A DNA stretch of 64,000 bases from Halobacterium zhouii (GTDB lineage: Archaea; Halobacteriota; Halobacteria; Halobacteriales; Halobacteriaceae). Below, piece by piece: positions 53,944 to 63,156 of this stretch. The translations under genes and the position numbers were made by a program. The notes under the pieces are model-generated. The model was not told where the DNA came from. It searched no databases and worked only from the letters and a program-made list of their open reading frames with translations. The DNA lies in assembly GCF_021249405.1 (NCBI RefSeq), contig NZ_CP089593.1, positions 1,302,001 to 1,366,000 on the forward strand, given 5' to 3'. Numbering within the stretch: the stretch's first letter is position 1; each line of letters begins with the position of its first letter.

Positions 53944-53976
53944 GCAAGATGATTGGCCGGACTACACCAACAGAGC
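53902..53976 (-). tRNA. tRNA-Glu (anticodon CTC)
   Basis: Read on the minus strand, the 7-bp acceptor stem GCTCTGT pairs with ACGGAGC, the anticodon stem TTGCC/GGCAA encloses the loop CTCTCAC with anticodon CTC, and GGGTTCGAATCCC forms the T arm. The discriminator base is A, CCA is not encoded and no intron is present. It decodes GAG. The 3' 42 bases are repeated at 12947-12988 as the left end of the island, so integration restored a complete gene here. Confidence 0.93.
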
Positions 53977-54173
53977 GTGCATTCTCTGGTAGCTTCGGGG
54001 TACAAATAACGATTTCGTCTCGGAACGACACTGCGAACGAGTGTCGAACCGAGAAACTCGGCGAGGACATCACCACTCGGTGACGGCGTCGTCCCCACCG
54101 AGTCTCTACTCCACCGACGCCGACCGAGGGTTCGGTCGAAGAAGAAGCGAAGCAACGACAGTGCAACGCACGC

Positions 54174-54569
54174 TCAGCTCTCGTGCGGGACCGAGAGCAC
54201 GACCGCCTCGCCGGACACCACGGTCTCGTCGGTCTCGGCGACTGTCTCGACGCGGAGCCGGTCACCGCCCAGTTCCTCCGTGACTTCGACGCGCGCGGTG
54301 ACGGTGTCACCCGGGAAGACCGGGTTCTCGAAGGTGAGGTCCTGGGAGAGGTAGACGATGTCCCCGGGAAGGTCGGCGAGCGCGGCGCTGACGGGGGCTG
54401 CGGAGAGCATCCCGTGGGCGATTCGACCGCCGAACATCGTCTCGCTGGCGTAGCCGTCGTCCTCGTGGATGGGGTTGTGGTCACCCGATAGGTCGGCGTA
54501 CGCTTCGATGGTCTCCTCGGTGACGGTGACGGCGGACGTAGTGGTGTCGCCGACGGCTGCGACTGGCAT
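54174..54569 (-). CDS. MaoC-like hydratase
   Basis: The ATG at 54569 gives 131 residues. The single hot-dog fold of the (R)-specific enoyl-CoA hydratase family is shown by YADLSGDHNPIHEDD (catalytic Asp and His) and GRIAHGMLSAAP. These enzymes hydrate trans-2-enoyl-CoA to (R)-3-hydroxyacyl-CoA in fatty-acid or polyhydroxyalkanoate metabolism. It lies right after the tRNA and is divergent from the hydrolase gene, forming a lipid-CoA cluster with the ligase. Confidence 0.9.
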   Translation of the reverse strand: MPVAAVGDTTTSAVTVTEETIEAYADLSGDHNPIHEDDGYASETMFGGRIAHGMLSAAPVSAALADLPGDIVYLSQDLTFENPVFPGDTVTARVEVTEELGGDRLRVETVAETDETVVSGEAVVLSVPHES

Positions 54570-54656
54570 AGTGGAACCGACGCGCCCTCCCCGGAAAATC
54601 CCGCGGTTAACATGTGAAGCCGAGGGTTGAAGGCGGCATCCGCCTATCCCTCGGTC

Positions 54657-55454
54657 ATGGAATCGGTGACGCGGGACGGCGTCACGCTGGCCTACGAGCG
54701 CGACGGGCCGGCGGACGCCGAGACGGTCGTACTCGTGGAGGGACTCGGGTACGGTCGCTGGATGTGGAACTGGCAGCGCGACGCGCTCGCCGACGAGTAC
54801 GACGTAATCGTCCCGGACAACCGCGGGACGGGGGACTCGGACGCGCCGGAGGGCCCGTACACGATAGCGGAGATGGCGACGGATCTGGACGCCGTTCTCG
54901 AGGACGCTGGCGTCGAGCGGGCGCACGTGGTGGGCGCGAGCATGGGCGGAATGATCGCCCAGCAGTACGCCCTGGACTTCGACCGCACCGTCTCGCTCGG
55001 CCTACTCTGTACGTCCCCGGGCGGAGACGCGGCCACGCCGACCCCGAACGAGACCCAGAAGCGGATGTTCGAGGTTCCCGAGGGCCTGGACGACCGCGAG
55101 CAGATTCGCTACAAGATGGGGCCGGCGATGACGGAGAAACTGGCAGCGGACGACGACCTGCTCGCACGAATCGTGGATTGGCGACTCGACTCGGACGCGC
55201 CGCCGGCGGCCCGAGACGCGCAGGCCGCGGCGGTCGCGGGGTTCGACGCGAGCGACCGCCTCGGTGAACTGGACGTGCGGGTGCTGGTGCTCCACGGCGA
55301 CGACGACCGCGTGCTCCCCGTGGAAAACGCTCGCGCACTCCACGACCGACTGCCAGAGAGCGAACTCGACGTGGTGGAGGGAGGCCCACACCTGTTCTTC
55401 GTGGAGGAGAGCGAGGACGTGAACGACCGACTGCTGGAGTTCCTCCATGGCTGA
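54657..55454 (+). CDS. Alpha/beta hydrolase
   Basis: The ATG at 54657 gives 265 residues. VVGASMGGMIAQQYAL is the nucleophile elbow with the catalytic serine, VLHGDDDRVLPVE carries the acidic residue and EGGPHLFF the histidine. VEGLGYGRWMW forms the oxyanion hole. Its end overlaps the acyl-CoA ligase start by eight bases. A carboxylesterase or thioesterase role on the same acyl substrate as the ligase fits. A lactonase cannot be excluded. Confidence 0.88.
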   Translation: MESVTRDGVTLAYERDGPADAETVVLVEGLGYGRWMWNWQRDALADEYDVIVPDNRGTGDSDAPEGPYTIAEMATDLDAVLEDAGVERAHVVGASMGGMIAQQYALDFDRTVSLGLLCTSPGGDAATPTPNETQKRMFEVPEGLDDREQIRYKMGPAMTEKLAADDDLLARIVDWRLDSDAPPAARDAQAAAVAGFDASDRLGELDVRVLVLHGDDDRVLPVENARALHDRLPESELDVVEGGPHLFFVEESEDVNDRLLEFLHG

Positions 55455-57027
55455 GGGACAGTTCGGCTGGGTCGGCGACTGGAGCGGGCGGCGGGCGACG
55501 CTCTCGCCCGACGCCGTCGCGCTCACCGACGCGACGACGGGCGACTCCTGGACGTACGACGAACTCGACGCACGCGCGAACCGCACTGCGCGGTTGCTCC
55601 GCGAGCACGGCGTCGCGGACGGGGAGCGCGTCGCGGTGGTGTCGCGGAACCGTCCGGAACTCGTCGACCTGCTGTTCGCGTGCGGGAAGACCGGCGGCGT
55701 GCTGGCGCCGCTCTCGCACCGACTCGCGCCGCCCGAACTCGGAGAGTTGCTCGACGACGTCGCGCCCGAACTCGTGGTCGTGGAGGAGCCATTCGCCGGA
55801 GACGTAGCGGACGCACTCGGCGACGACGCGGACGTGTTGCCGGAATCCGGGGGGTCGCCGGAGTCCGTTGAGCCGTCGGAGTCTGTGGACGTGCTCTCGC
55901 TGGCGGTCGACGGCGAGCACTCCTGGCAGTCCTTCGGGGACGCTGTGCCCGCGGACGATTCGGCCGTGGAGACTGCCGACCTGTCGCTCGAGGACCCGTT
56001 CATGTTCCTCCACACTGGCGGGTCGACGGGAACGCCCAAGGAGACGGTGCTGACCCACGGAACGGTCACCTGGAACGCGACGAACACCGTAACCGCGTGG
56101 GGCCTACGACCGGGCGACACGACGCCGATGGTGTTCCCGATGTTCCACACGGGCGGGTGGAACGTGCTCACGATTCCGTTGTTCCACGTCGGCGGGCACG
56201 TCGTGCTCGCCCGGGAGTTCGACCCCGCGGACGTACTGGGGATGGTCGACACGTTCGAGGCGGACGTGCTGGTCGCGGTGCCCGCGGTCCTCCGGATGAT
56301 GACCGAACACGAGGGCTGGACGGACGCGGACCTGTCGAGCCTGCGGTTCGCGAAGAGCGGCGGCGGGCCGTGTCGGCGGGTCGTGATGGAGACGTGGTGG
56401 GAGCGCGGCGTCGACCTCTCCCAGGGGTACGGCCTCACCGAGTGCGGCCCGAATAATTTCGCGATGCCCGAGGACTGGCCGCGGGAGAAGGCCGACAGCG
56501 TCGGCGTGCCGGCGATGCACGTCGACGCGCGGGTCGTGGACGACGACGGCGAGGAGGTGCCGGCGGGCGACGTGGGTGAACTCGAACTCCGGGGCCCGCA
56601 CGCCGCCGACCGGTACTGGCGGAACCCGGGGGAGACCGAGGCGACGTTCGGAAATCAGTGGGTCTCCACCGGCGACCTCGCGCGCGTTGACGACGAGGGC
56701 TACGTCTACATCGAGGGCCGGAAGAAGAACATGTTCGTGAGTGGCGGTGAGAACGTCTTCCCGGTCGAGGTGGAGGACGCGGTGACGGACCACCCGGACG
56801 TCGAGGATGTGGTCGTCGTCGGCGTCCCCGACGAGACGTGGGGAACGGTCGGGAAGGCGGTCGTGCAGGGAGACCCGTCGTTCACGCTGGATGAACTCTC
56901 GGCGTTCCTCGACGGTCGCCTCGCGCGGTTCAAACATCCTCGACACCTCGCGTTCGTCGAGGAACTCCCGACCAGCGGTCCGTCGAAGATCGACCGCGAC
57001 GCGGTGCGAGCAGCGCACGGCGAGTAG
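55447..57027 (+). CDS. Acyl-CoA synthetase (AMP-forming ligase)
   Basis: This 526-residue protein has all the acyl-activating motifs: GGSTGTPKETVLTHG (about residue 188), GYGLTECGPNNF (about 328), STGDLARVDDEGYVYI (about 409) and SGGENVFPVEVE, ending in SGPSKIDRDAVR with the catalytic lysine. It forms an acyl-adenylate and then the CoA thioester of a fatty or branched acid. Coupling to the hydrolase gene and closeness to the MaoC hydratase suggest fatty-acid activation. The substrate chain length is not readable. Confidence 0.92.
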   Translation: MAEGQFGWVGDWSGRRATLSPDAVALTDATTGDSWTYDELDARANRTARLLREHGVADGERVAVVSRNRPELVDLLFACGKTGGVLAPLSHRLAPPELGELLDDVAPELVVVEEPFAGDVADALGDDADVLPESGGSPESVEPSESVDVLSLAVDGEHSWQSFGDAVPADDSAVETADLSLEDPFMFLHTGGSTGTPKETVLTHGTVTWNATNTVTAWGLRPGDTTPMVFPMFHTGGWNVLTIPLFHVGGHVVLAREFDPADVLGMVDTFEADVLVAVPAVLRMMTEHEGWTDADLSSLRFAKSGGGPCRRVVMETWWERGVDLSQGYGLTECGPNNFAMPEDWPREKADSVGVPAMHVDARVVDDDGEEVPAGDVGELELRGPHAADRYWRNPGETEATFGNQWVSTGDLARVDDEGYVYIEGRKKNMFVSGGENVFPVEVEDAVTDHPDVEDVVVVGVPDETWGTVGKAVVQGDPSFTLDELSAFLDGRLARFKHPRHLAFVEELPTSGPSKIDRDAVRAAHGE

Positions 57028-57201
57028 GCAAAACACGTCGTGCAAGTGGGCGTAAGAGAACAGTTCGGCGCACGTGACGGGCGCCGACGCGATCTGGAGG
57101 ACTGACGCAGACGCGATTCTAGCCCAACGTGACGACAGTACGACGGAATTCGGACGGAAAACGTTTTGTCGGCGCTGTACAACATCGGAGTGCGTGGAAC
57201 G

Positions 57202-57897
57202 ATGATTAACGTTAGCATGGAGATGGAGCAGTACGACTGCCCGTTCGTCCATGCCAGCGACAGCCACGACGTCGCGTTCTCCTCGGTCCACTGCGAGGCC
57301 GGTGACGACCAGACGGAGGTACGGATGGTCGCAGAGGCGGCGGACCGAGGCGCGCTCGAAACCAGCCTCGAGTCGGTCCAGACCCACGCGGAGGTGGCGG
57401 AGTACGAACTGTTCTCGAAGGTGGACAACGTCGCGAAGTTCCGGACCGTCGTCGGGTCGACGGCGGCGATGCGGACCGTCCGTGACCACGATGGCTACGT
57501 CACCGGCCCGTTCTTCGCGGAGGGCGGCACCGAAACGTGGCACGTCGGATTCGACGAGCGGGCGCGCGTAGACGACGCGCTGGCCGCGCTCGAGCGCTCC
57601 CACGAATTCGACGTGGTCGGCCGCGACGACACCGACGACGCCTCGCTCCACAGACTCGTGCAGAACGCGGGCGCGGCGATGACGCTCATAGAGGGCGCGA
57701 AGGACCTCTCTGACGTCGAACGCGAGACCCTGGAGGCCGCGGTGTCGGACGGCTACTACGAGAGTCCCCGGGACGCCACGCTGGGCACGCTCGCCGACCG
57801 CTTCGGCGTCTCGAAACCCGCCGTCTCGAAGAACCTCCGGCGGGGCGAACAGAAGATGATCCAGCGCGTCATCGACGCGCTCAACGACATCGAGTGA
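57202..57897 (+). CDS. Bat-type HTH-10 transcriptional regulator
   Basis: The ATG at 57202 gives 231 residues. The N-terminal part is a beta-rich sensor-like domain with no recognised motif. The C-terminal ETLEAAVSDGYYESPRD and LADRFGVSKPAVSKNLRRGE is the HTH-10 DNA-binding domain of the bacterio-opsin-activator family, widespread in haloarchaea. It probably controls the upstream acyl-CoA genes or the downstream transporter. It is separated from both by 150-175 bases. Confidence 0.88.
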   Translation: MINVSMEMEQYDCPFVHASDSHDVAFSSVHCEAGDDQTEVRMVAEAADRGALETSLESVQTHAEVAEYELFSKVDNVAKFRTVVGSTAAMRTVRDHDGYVTGPFFAEGGTETWHVGFDERARVDDALAALERSHEFDVVGRDDTDDASLHRLVQNAGAAMTLIEGAKDLSDVERETLEAAVSDGYYESPRDATLGTLADRFGVSKPAVSKNLRRGEQKMIQRVIDALNDIE

Positions 57898-58055
57898 GAA
57901 ACGTGGGGGACCATCCACCACTCTACAACAGTACTCTCACACCGCCACTCCCACGACGCTACCCCACCGTTACTCCCACGGCGTTACTCCCACAGCGTCA
58001 CTTGTTCACATGTTAACCCGGCTGTATTTGCCCGAAGCGTAGCAGTTACTTGAGT
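57898..58055. promoter_or_regulatory. Region before the ABC transporter operon
   Basis: The 158 bases upstream of the transporter include three copies of actcccac at 57947, 57972 and 57986, at uneven spacing. They may be regulatory sites for the neighbouring regulator. Chance is equally likely. Confidence 0.3.
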
Positions 58056-59405
58056 ATGACGGGGCAGAGCACGTCACGTCGAACTGTACTGAAATCGCTC
58101 GGCGCCGCAGGCATCGCCGGCCTCGCGGGCTGTACCGGAATCGGCGGCTCGAGCAGTCCTGATACCATGAAAATCGGAGTGATGCAACCACTGTCGGGGA
58201 ACATCGCGTACTACGGAAAACACTCCCTCTGGGGGTTCCTCTCGGGGCTCGCCTACAAGGGCGAGACGGACCCCGTTTCGAACCCCTCGACGGGGACCCA
58301 CAAGGTGGACGTCGGGGGAACGACGTACGAACTCGTCGTCCGGGACTCGAAGTTCAAGGCCGACGAGGCCCAGTCCATCGCCACGAACCTCGTGCAGGAG
58401 GAGGAGGTCGACATGCTGTTCGGGTGTGCGTCCTCCAGCGCGGCGCGGCGCGTCATCACGAACGTGCTGTCCGCCGTCGACGTCCCGTACATGGCGGGCC
58501 CGGCGGCGTCCGCCGGAATCACGCGGAAGTCGGACACCTGCAGTGACCAGGTGTTCCGGGCGAGCGAGAACACCGCGATGGACGCCCGGAGCGGCGGGAA
58601 GTACGTCGCCGAGCAGTCCGACGTCAACAGCGTCTACCTGTTCGGCGCGGACTACTCGTTCGGGCGCGCGGTCGTGAACAACTACGAGCGCGTGCTGAGC
58701 GACGCGGGCGTCGAAATCGTCGGGAAGCGGTTCGTCGATAGCGGCCACTCCGAGTGGCAGGGCCTCCTCCAGCAGGCCGAGGAGGCGGGCGCAGAGGGCG
58801 TCGTCGGCGGGTTCACCGTGTCGACGCTCCCCGCGATGTTCTCGCAGTTCCTGCAGGGAGATTACTCCTACCGACTGTTCGGCGGGTTCGCGACCGAAAT
58901 CTCGAACGCGGTGCTCGGCCAGACGCTCCAGAAGGAACTCGGCAAGCCGCTCACCCAAGAGAAACTCGACGGCGTGAAGGCCGGCCCGTTCACCACGCGG
59001 TACCACTGGAACCAGTACGACAACAAGATCAACAGCGCGTTCGTCGACAAGTACTCCTCGACGTACGGGAAGGTGCCGGACCTGTTCAGTTCAGGCACGT
59101 TCACGGCGGCCTCCGCCATCGTGCAGGCCATCCAGGAGTCCGGGTCGACGCAGGCCGCGGACATCCAGGACGCGCTCACCGGGATGACGGTGACGGACAC
59201 CCCGAAGGGCGAGGGCGCGTACACGTTCCAGGAGTACAACAACCAGGCGCGCTCGGAGATGACCGTCGCGAACGTCGTGCCGACGAGCGACGAGTGGAAG
59301 GACACCTGGGGCGCCCCCATCATGCCGAGCGAACCGCTCGCTCGCGTGCCCGGTGACGAGGCGACAATTCCCAAGGACAGCAGTCAGATGAACTGCTCGC
59401 TGTAG
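58056..59405 (+). CDS. Substrate-binding lipoprotein of a branched-chain amino acid/amide ABC transporter
   Basis: The ATG at 58056 gives 449 residues (a TTG two codons earlier is open). SRRTVLKSLGAAGIAGLAGC combines a twin-arginine motif with a lipobox, so it is a Tat-exported lipoprotein anchored outside. The rest is a two-lobe periplasmic-binding fold of the LivJ/amide type, from KIGVMQPLSGNIAYYG to the end. It binds the solute and delivers it to the two permeases encoded downstream. The solute could be branched-chain amino acids, amides or short acyl compounds; neighbouring acyl-CoA enzymes hint at the last. Confidence 0.9.
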   Translation: MTGQSTSRRTVLKSLGAAGIAGLAGCTGIGGSSSPDTMKIGVMQPLSGNIAYYGKHSLWGFLSGLAYKGETDPVSNPSTGTHKVDVGGTTYELVVRDSKFKADEAQSIATNLVQEEEVDMLFGCASSSAARRVITNVLSAVDVPYMAGPAASAGITRKSDTCSDQVFRASENTAMDARSGGKYVAEQSDVNSVYLFGADYSFGRAVVNNYERVLSDAGVEIVGKRFVDSGHSEWQGLLQQAEEAGAEGVVGGFTVSTLPAMFSQFLQGDYSYRLFGGFATEISNAVLGQTLQKELGKPLTQEKLDGVKAGPFTTRYHWNQYDNKINSAFVDKYSSTYGKVPDLFSSGTFTAASAIVQAIQESGSTQAADIQDALTGMTVTDTPKGEGAYTFQEYNNQARSEMTVANVVPTSDEWKDTWGAPIMPSEPLARVPGDEATIPKDSSQMNCSL

Positions 59406-60176
59406 ATGTTGCGAACGCGGGAACTGACCCGCCGGTTCGGGGGACTGGTCGCCGTCGACCACGTCGACTTCGAACTCGGCGCGGACGAACTGTGTTCGCT
59501 CATCGGCCCGAACGGCGCCGGGAAGACCACGTTCTTCGACCTGCTCACCGGCGCGCTCGCGCCCAGCGAGGGCGCCGTCGAACTCCAGACAGCGGACGGC
59601 TGGCGGTCGGTCACGGACGCCGAACCAGCGGCGACAGCGCGCATGGGCGTCCACCGTTCCTACCAGATCACGAACGTCTTCCCGACGAGTACCGTTCTAG
59701 AGAACGTACGCGTCGCGGTGCAGGCCGCCGCCGACTCCGGGTGGCACGCCCACCGGAACGTCCACACCTTCGACGAGCACTACGAGGACGCCTACGGGAT
59801 TCTGGAGCGCGTCGACCTCCTCGAGGAGGCACACACCACTGCCGAGAATCTCAGCCACGGCGCCGCGCGGCAACTCGAGGTCGGCATCGCGCTCGCCGGC
59901 GACCCGGACGTGTTGTTGCTGGACGAACCGAACGCGGGCGTCTCCAGCGAGAGCGTCGACCGCATCGTCGACCTCGTGGAGGACGTCGCGCGCGACCACG
60001 CCGTGTTGCTGGTCGAACACAACATGGACATCGTGATGAACGTCAGCGACCGCGTGGTCGTGCTCGACCGCGGGTCGGTCATCGCCGACGGCCCACCCGA
60101 GACCGTGCGCCACGACGAAGACGTCAGGAAGGCATACCTCGGGGGCTACGAGCGAGAAGAGGAGGGAGTCGCGTGA
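59406..60176 (+). CDS. ABC transporter ATP-binding protein (LivG-like)
   Basis: This 256-residue protein starts directly after the lipoprotein stop. Walker A is GPNGAGKTT, the signature helix here reads LSHGAARQLEVG in place of LSGGQ, and Walker B is VLLLDEPNAG. The HRSYQITNVF block and late MNVSDRVVVLDRG match the LivG type. It drives uptake with the partner ATPase and overlaps it by GTGA. The LSHGA signature is a common variant in this subfamily. Confidence 0.92.
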   Translation: MLRTRELTRRFGGLVAVDHVDFELGADELCSLIGPNGAGKTTFFDLLTGALAPSEGAVELQTADGWRSVTDAEPAATARMGVHRSYQITNVFPTSTVLENVRVAVQAAADSGWHAHRNVHTFDEHYEDAYGILERVDLLEEAHTTAENLSHGAARQLEVGIALAGDPDVLLLDEPNAGVSSESVDRIVDLVEDVARDHAVLLVEHNMDIVMNVSDRVVVLDRGSVIADGPPETVRHDEDVRKAYLGGYEREEEGVA

Positions 60177-60868
60177 GCCTCCTCGAGATCGAGGACATCC
60201 AGACGTACTACGGCGAGAGCCACGTCCTCGAGGGCGTCTCCCTGGAGGTCGAACGCGGCGAGGTCGTCGCGCTCGTCGGGCGGAACGGCGTCGGGAAGAC
60301 GACGACGCTCCGGTCCGTCCTCCAGTTGACGCCGCCCAGAGCGGGCGACGTGCGCTACGACGGCGAGAGCCTCGTCGGCCTCGACACTCACGAGGTCGCC
60401 GACCGTGGCGTCGGATGGATTCCCGAGGACCGCCGCGTGTTCGCCCACCTCACCGTCGAGGAGAACGTCACGCTGTCTATCCCGCCGGGCGGTGACGAAC
60501 GGGCGGGACTGGAGACGGCCTACGAGGCGTTCCCGGACCTCCGGGACATCTCGGACCGTGAAGCGGGTTCGCTGTCGGGCGGCCAGCAGCAGATGCTGTC
60601 TATCGCGCGCGGCCTCGTCAACGAGAACGACCTGCTGCTCGTGGACGAACCCAGCGAAGGACTCGCGCCACTCATCGTCGAGAACGTCGCGGACTCCCTG
60701 CAGTCCGTCGCAGAGGACACGACGCTGCTGCTCGTCGAACAGAACCTCCCGCTCGCGCTCGACATCGCGGACCGGTTCTACGTGCTCGACAACGGCCGCG
60801 TCGTCGACGAAGACACCACCGACGGGGTCACGACCGACGACGAGCGATTCCAGAGGTTGTCAGCATGA
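60173..60868 (+). CDS. ABC transporter ATP-binding protein (LivF-like)
   Basis: The GTG at 60173 gives 231 residues and overlaps the previous stop. Walker A is GRNGVGKTTT, the signature LSGGQQQMLSIAR and Walker B LLLVDEPSEG. GWIPEDRRVFAHLTVEEN is the LivF Q-loop block. It is the second nucleotide-binding subunit. A short ORF of 18 codons begins at its stop codon. Confidence 0.93.
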   Translation: MSLLEIEDIQTYYGESHVLEGVSLEVERGEVVALVGRNGVGKTTTLRSVLQLTPPRAGDVRYDGESLVGLDTHEVADRGVGWIPEDRRVFAHLTVEENVTLSIPPGGDERAGLETAYEAFPDLRDISDREAGSLSGGQQQMLSIARGLVNENDLLLVDEPSEGLAPLIVENVADSLQSVAEDTTLLLVEQNLPLALDIADRFYVLDNGRVVDEDTTDGVTTDDERFQRLSA

Positions 60869-60921
60869 CCGAGTTTTGGAAGGGCGTCAGCACGACGGCA
60901 TTCCGGAGGTCTTCAGCATGA
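60865..60921 (+). CDS. Eighteen-residue ORF bridging livF-like and livH-like genes
   Basis: MTEFWKGVSTTAFRRSSA starts on ATGA shared with the stop of the LivF-like gene and stops on ATGA shared with the start of the LivH-like gene. Both junctions carry nearly the same cagcatga. It may work as a translational relay between the two genes, or be a duplicated junction. No function is assigned to the peptide. Confidence 0.4.
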   Translation: MTEFWKGVSTTAFRRSSA

Positions 60922-61877
60922 GCGCCGTCGGCACCCTCGTCGAGGTGCTCGCGTCGGGATTCGCGAAGGCGTCCCTGTACGCGATGATGGCGCTCGGCCT
61001 CACGCTCATCTTCGGGCTACTCGGCGTGCTGAACTTCGCCCACGGGTCGTTCACGATGGTGGGCGCGTACGTCGCGGGCCTCGTGATGGTGACGTTCGCC
61101 GGCACCGGCATCGCCGCAATCGCGTGGTTCCTGGTCGCCGGCCTGGTCGCCGCAGCGGTGGTCGGCGGGTTCGGCGCGGCGATGGAGGTCGGACTCATCC
61201 GACGACTGTACGACCGGCCCCCGATCTACCAGATCTTGCTCACGTTCGGCGTGACGCTCGTCGTCGACGAACTCGCGCGCATCGTCGTTCTGTTCTACGG
61301 CATGCAACCGCGGACCGAGTGGCAGGCAGCGCTCGGCACCAAGCCCGCGTTCATCGGGGACTCCATCAGCGTGCTCGGCGGCACCGTCAACAACCTCGAG
61401 TTGTTCCAGATCGTGTGGGGCGTCCTCACGGTCGCCGCGGTCTGGGCGTTCCTCACCCGCACGCGGTACGGACTCGTCGTGCGAGCGGGGAGCGAGGACG
61501 ACGAGATGGCGGCCGCGCTCGGCATCGACGTGCGCCGCGTGTTCACCGTCGTCTTCGCGCTCGGCGCGGGCCTCGCTGGCTTCGCGGGCGCGCTCCTCAT
61601 GTGGGACTCCGCGTGGGGTGCGAGCGTCCCCCTCGCCTCGGAGACGCTGCTCCCGGCGTTCGTCGTCGTCATCGTCGGCGGCCTCGGGACGTTCCGCGGC
61701 ACGGTCATCGCCGCCGTGCTCGTCGGGATGGTGGACGCGTTGATGACGTACCTCTTCAACGAGGGCATCGTCACGTTCTCCGGGCTTCCGGAACTCACCA
61801 TCTTCCTCATCCTCGTGGGCGTGCTCGTCGTGCGCCCGCAGGGCATCTCGGGGCTAGCGGAGGTGGGCGGCCATTAG
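60918..61877 (+). CDS. ABC transporter permease (LivH-like)
   Basis: The ATG at 60918 gives 319 residues with about eight hydrophobic segments. The first one (MMALGLTLIFGLLGVLNFAHG) is the classic LivH N-terminus, and VRAGSEDDEMAAALGIDVRRV is the cytoplasmic coupling loop. It sits in the cell membrane and pairs with the LivM-like protein. Confidence 0.92.
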   Translation: MSAVGTLVEVLASGFAKASLYAMMALGLTLIFGLLGVLNFAHGSFTMVGAYVAGLVMVTFAGTGIAAIAWFLVAGLVAAAVVGGFGAAMEVGLIRRLYDRPPIYQILLTFGVTLVVDELARIVVLFYGMQPRTEWQAALGTKPAFIGDSISVLGGTVNNLELFQIVWGVLTVAAVWAFLTRTRYGLVVRAGSEDDEMAAALGIDVRRVFTVVFALGAGLAGFAGALLMWDSAWGASVPLASETLLPAFVVVIVGGLGTFRGTVIAAVLVGMVDALMTYLFNEGIVTFSGLPELTIFLILVGVLVVRPQGISGLAEVGGH

Positions 61878-61899
61878 CACCGAAACCGTCGAGGGGTAC

Positions 61900-63156
61900 G
61901 TGGAATCCGACGAGAACTGGCTTCGGCAGTACGCCCGCGACCACGTCGCACACCTGCTGGTAGTGGCGTTCCTCGGCGCGTATCCCGTCGTCTACTCCGT
62001 GCTCACGTCTATCGGTGTCGGCGGGTTCGCGGAGGCGTTCCTCCCGGAGACGGAGACGATGACCGCGGTCTTCTACTTCGGGCTGTTCGCGATGAGCTTC
62101 GACTTCATCAGCGGGTACACTGGCTACCTCTCGTTCGGACACGCCACGTTCTACGGCGCGGGCGGGTACTTCGTCATCCTCGTCGCCAACGGGAAGATAC
62201 CACTCTTGCCCCCGGGCACGCCGTTCATGGTGAGCGTGCTGCTCGCAGGCGTGCTCGCCGCGCTGCTCGCGATCGCCATCGGGTCGGTGTCGTTCCGCCT
62301 CTCGGGCGTCTACTTCGCGATGATCACGCTCGGGTTCGCGCAGGTCGTGTACGTCTTCATGCGCGACTGGAGCTACCTCGGATCGAACCCCCGGGACGGC
62401 ATCGCGGTCAGCAACCAGTTGCACCCGACCGGGTTCGACGTCGGCGTGCCGTTCGTCGACCAACTGAACCTCGCCATCGGGCCCCTGCGCGGCGACGCCG
62501 TCCAGTGGCTGTTCCTCGACCTCGCGAAGACCGACGTCTCGTACTACATGGTGGGACTCGTGGTGCTCGTCTGTTACCTCGCCATGCAGCGCGTGCTCCA
62601 CTCGCCGTTCGGTCGCGTGCTCGTCGCCATCCGCGAGAACGAGGAACGCGCCCGTGCCGTCGGCTACGACACGTTCCGGTACAAACTCGCGGCGTTCGCG
62701 ATCAGCGGCTTCTTCGCCGGCGTCGCCGGCGCGCTGTTCGCGGGCGTCCGGCGGTCGGTATCACCGGATAACTCGCTGTACTTCCTCGTCAGCGGGGACG
62801 CCCTGCTGGCCTCCATCATCGGCGGATTCGGCACGCTCGCCGGGCCGCTGTACGGCTGGCTGTTCGACCGGACGCTCCGGGAGTTCCTCTCGAAGACAGG
62901 CGGCGGGGGCGGCCTCCTGCCGTTGCTCCGCGAGTACGTCCCCGAGAGCGTGCTCGGCACGCCGGTGTTCAACGGCATGACTGTCGGGCAGGGAATCGAG
63001 ACGTTCCTGAACGGCCACGCCAGCCTCTACCTCGGCATCGTGTTCGTCGTGTTCGTGCTGTACGTGCCCGGCGGCCTGCTCGGAACGATCCGGAACCGAC
63101 TCGGCGGAACCGTGGCGAAACGGCTTCCCGACTACCTCGCCAATCTCCGACGATGA
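61900..63156 (+). CDS. ABC transporter permease (LivM-like)
   Basis: The GTG at 61900 gives 418 residues; no ATG is available nearby, and an ATT at 61873 is the only earlier in-frame option. FDFISGYTGYLSFGHATFYG near the N-terminus and IRENEERARAVGYDTFRYKL (coupling loop) mark the LivM family. Six or more membrane segments are visible. It overlaps the following gene by ATGA. Confidence 0.9.
   Translation: MESDENWLRQYARDHVAHLLVVAFLGAYPVVYSVLTSIGVGGFAEAFLPETETMTAVFYFGLFAMSFDFISGYTGYLSFGHATFYGAGGYFVILVANGKIPLLPPGTPFMVSVLLAGVLAALLAIAIGSVSFRLSGVYFAMITLGFAQVVYVFMRDWSYLGSNPRDGIAVSNQLHPTGFDVGVPFVDQLNLAIGPLRGDAVQWLFLDLAKTDVSYYMVGLVVLVCYLAMQRVLHSPFGRVLVAIRENEERARAVGYDTFRYKLAAFAISGFFAGVAGALFAGVRRSVSPDNSLYFLVSGDALLASIIGGFGTLAGPLYGWLFDRTLREFLSKTGGGGGLLPLLREYVPESVLGTPVFNGMTVGQGIETFLNGHASLYLGIVFVVFVLYVPGGLLGTIRNRLGGTVAKRLPDYLANLRR

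Noticed and set aside
56104-57921. Minus-strand ORF of 605 codons opposite acyl-CoA ligase and regulator
   Set aside because: Spans two well-supported plus-strand genes and their gap; composition is that of an antisense frame.
57947-57993. Triple actcccac repeat before the transporter
   Set aside because: Spacing is uneven (25 and 14 bases) and units are short; too weak for a regulatory claim.
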